Origin: Streptomyces speibonae
GTDB taxonomy: Bacteria; Actinomycetota; Actinomycetes; Streptomycetales; Streptomycetaceae
Assembly: GCA_000715605.1 (NCBI GenBank)
Contig: KL568567.1
Coordinates: 23,448-29,960, forward strand
Reading direction: 5' to 3'
Length of the DNA stretch: 6,513 nucleotides
This document shows positions 6,278-6,513 of this stretch, one piece after another. Every line of letters begins with the position of its first letter. Within the stretch, counting starts at the first letter, position 1. The notes under the pieces were generated by a model. The model was not told the origin of the DNA, did no database searches, and saw only the letters and a program-made list of their open reading frames with translations. Position numbers and translations under genes: made by a program.

Positions 6278-6315
6278 ATTCTCCAAAGCCCCGCAGCGGG
6301 TGCTCGGTTCGGCGC

Positions 6316-6344
6316 ACATTAACGCGCGTAGACACTCCTGGGAA
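6316..6344 (-). promoter_or_regulatory. Candidate promoter of the first BMP lipoprotein gene
   Basis: On the minus strand TAATGT (6321-6316) is a -10-like box, with a weak -35 TTCCCA (6344-6339) at 17-nt spacing. The predicted leader is about 45 nt. The placement relative to the shared operator is identical to that of the paralogous gene. Confidence 0.5.
6318..6333. promoter_or_regulatory. Candidate operator overlapping the promoter of the first lipoprotein gene
   Basis: GTCTACGCGCGTTAAT on the minus strand is a 16-base exact copy of the element at 4963-4978. It overlaps the spacer and the -10 box. Past one differing base the identity continues (TGCG), so the shared tract is about 21 bp with one mismatch. 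Confidence 0.6.
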
Positions 6345-6361
6345 CGGGGTTCCGCGGTGCC

Positions 6362-6376
6362 GTTATCCATTCGTGC
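6362..6376 (-). promoter_or_regulatory. Conserved upstream element GCACG-N4-GATAAC (copy 2)
   Basis: GCACG (6376-6372), AATG, then GATAAC (6367-6362), 30 bp before the CTACG of the operator, exactly as before the paralogue (5021-5007). The function is unknown. Confidence 0.4.
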
Positions 6377-6513
6377 CGATGGCCTGTTACGTCCTTGTGA
6401 ACCGCGGGGCCTTGGGGGGCCGCGCGGGGCGATCGGTGTGGCGGGCGCGTCTGCACGTGCCCACGCTGCCGGTCCCCTGTGCGGGGCGCAAGCGGAGGGG
6501 GGCGGGTTGGGGG
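6377..6513. other. Right-edge region with no gene seen
   Basis: This GC-rich, G-rich tract lies upstream of the first lipoprotein promoter. Only weak inverted repeats are visible, such as the bulged pairing of CGCGGGGCC (6403-6411) with GGCCGCG (6418-6424). That could be the end of a gene or a terminator continuing beyond the window, but nothing here is strong enough to call. Confidence 0.4.

Noticed and set aside
4901..6322. Long plus-strand open frame (473 codons) antisense to the lipoprotein gene
   Set aside because: Its Gly/Asp/Val/Leu-rich composition is what the antisense of a GC-rich, codon-biased gene produces. No start site or domain supports it. The same applies to the plus-strand frames at 2142-3773 and 997-2241.
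6266..6370. 35-residue N-terminal extension of the first lipoprotein (ATG start at 6370)
   Set aside because: Same reasons: GGGGAG and the lipoprotein signal peptide point to 6265, and the extension runs through the candidate operator and GATAAC element.
1..6513. Mobile elements, CRISPR arrays, tRNA or rRNA genes, defence systems
   Set aside because: No transposase-like frame, regularly spaced repeats, tRNA-like cloverleaf or rRNA sequence was seen. The window is filled by the transporter locus.

Overview
The window reads as part of a high-GC actinomycete chromosome, most likely Streptomyces or a close relative. Third codon positions are almost always G or C, the Shine-Dalgarno sequences are strong, and the ATPase has a GTG as its only conventional start. 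All five real genes lie on the minus strand, so the biology runs from the right edge to the left. Together they form an ABC importer of the BMP/Nup (nucleoside) type: two lipoprotein receptors, one tandem-domain ATPase and two permeases.

Layout in transcription order. At 6513-6266 is an upstream region with a candidate promoter and operator. At 6265-5213 is the first BMP-family lipoprotein, followed by a hairpin terminator (5196-5161) and a short 24-bp tandem repeat. At about 5021-4899 is a second promoter/operator region. At 4898-3849 is the second, paralogous BMP lipoprotein, followed by a perfect 15-bp-stem terminator (3810-3778). A third operator-like palindrome sits at 3738-3727, ahead of the ATPase (3650-2073). 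The two permeases follow: 2073-952, then 955 down to the left edge, where the gene is cut off. ATPase, permease 1 and permease 2 are joined by stop/start overlaps (TGATG, then ATGA), so they form one translationally coupled unit.

How the parts should work together: the lipoproteins capture substrate outside the membrane, the two dissimilar permeases form the channel, and the ATPase drives uptake. By family the substrate is probably a purine or other nucleoside, but the sequence alone does not prove this.

The most interesting non-coding observation is a shared element, GTCTACGCGCGT, in front of each of the three transcription units. It is a perfect palindrome (CTACGCGCGTAG) before the ATPase. 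It is an identical 16-mer running into a TAAT -10-like box before both lipoprotein genes. The two lipoprotein promoters also share GCACG-N4-GATAAC exactly 30 bp further upstream. This suggests one regulator controlling three separately terminated units. A second point is the ATPase start: its best ribosome-binding site sits in front of an ATC codon, not in front of the GTG start.
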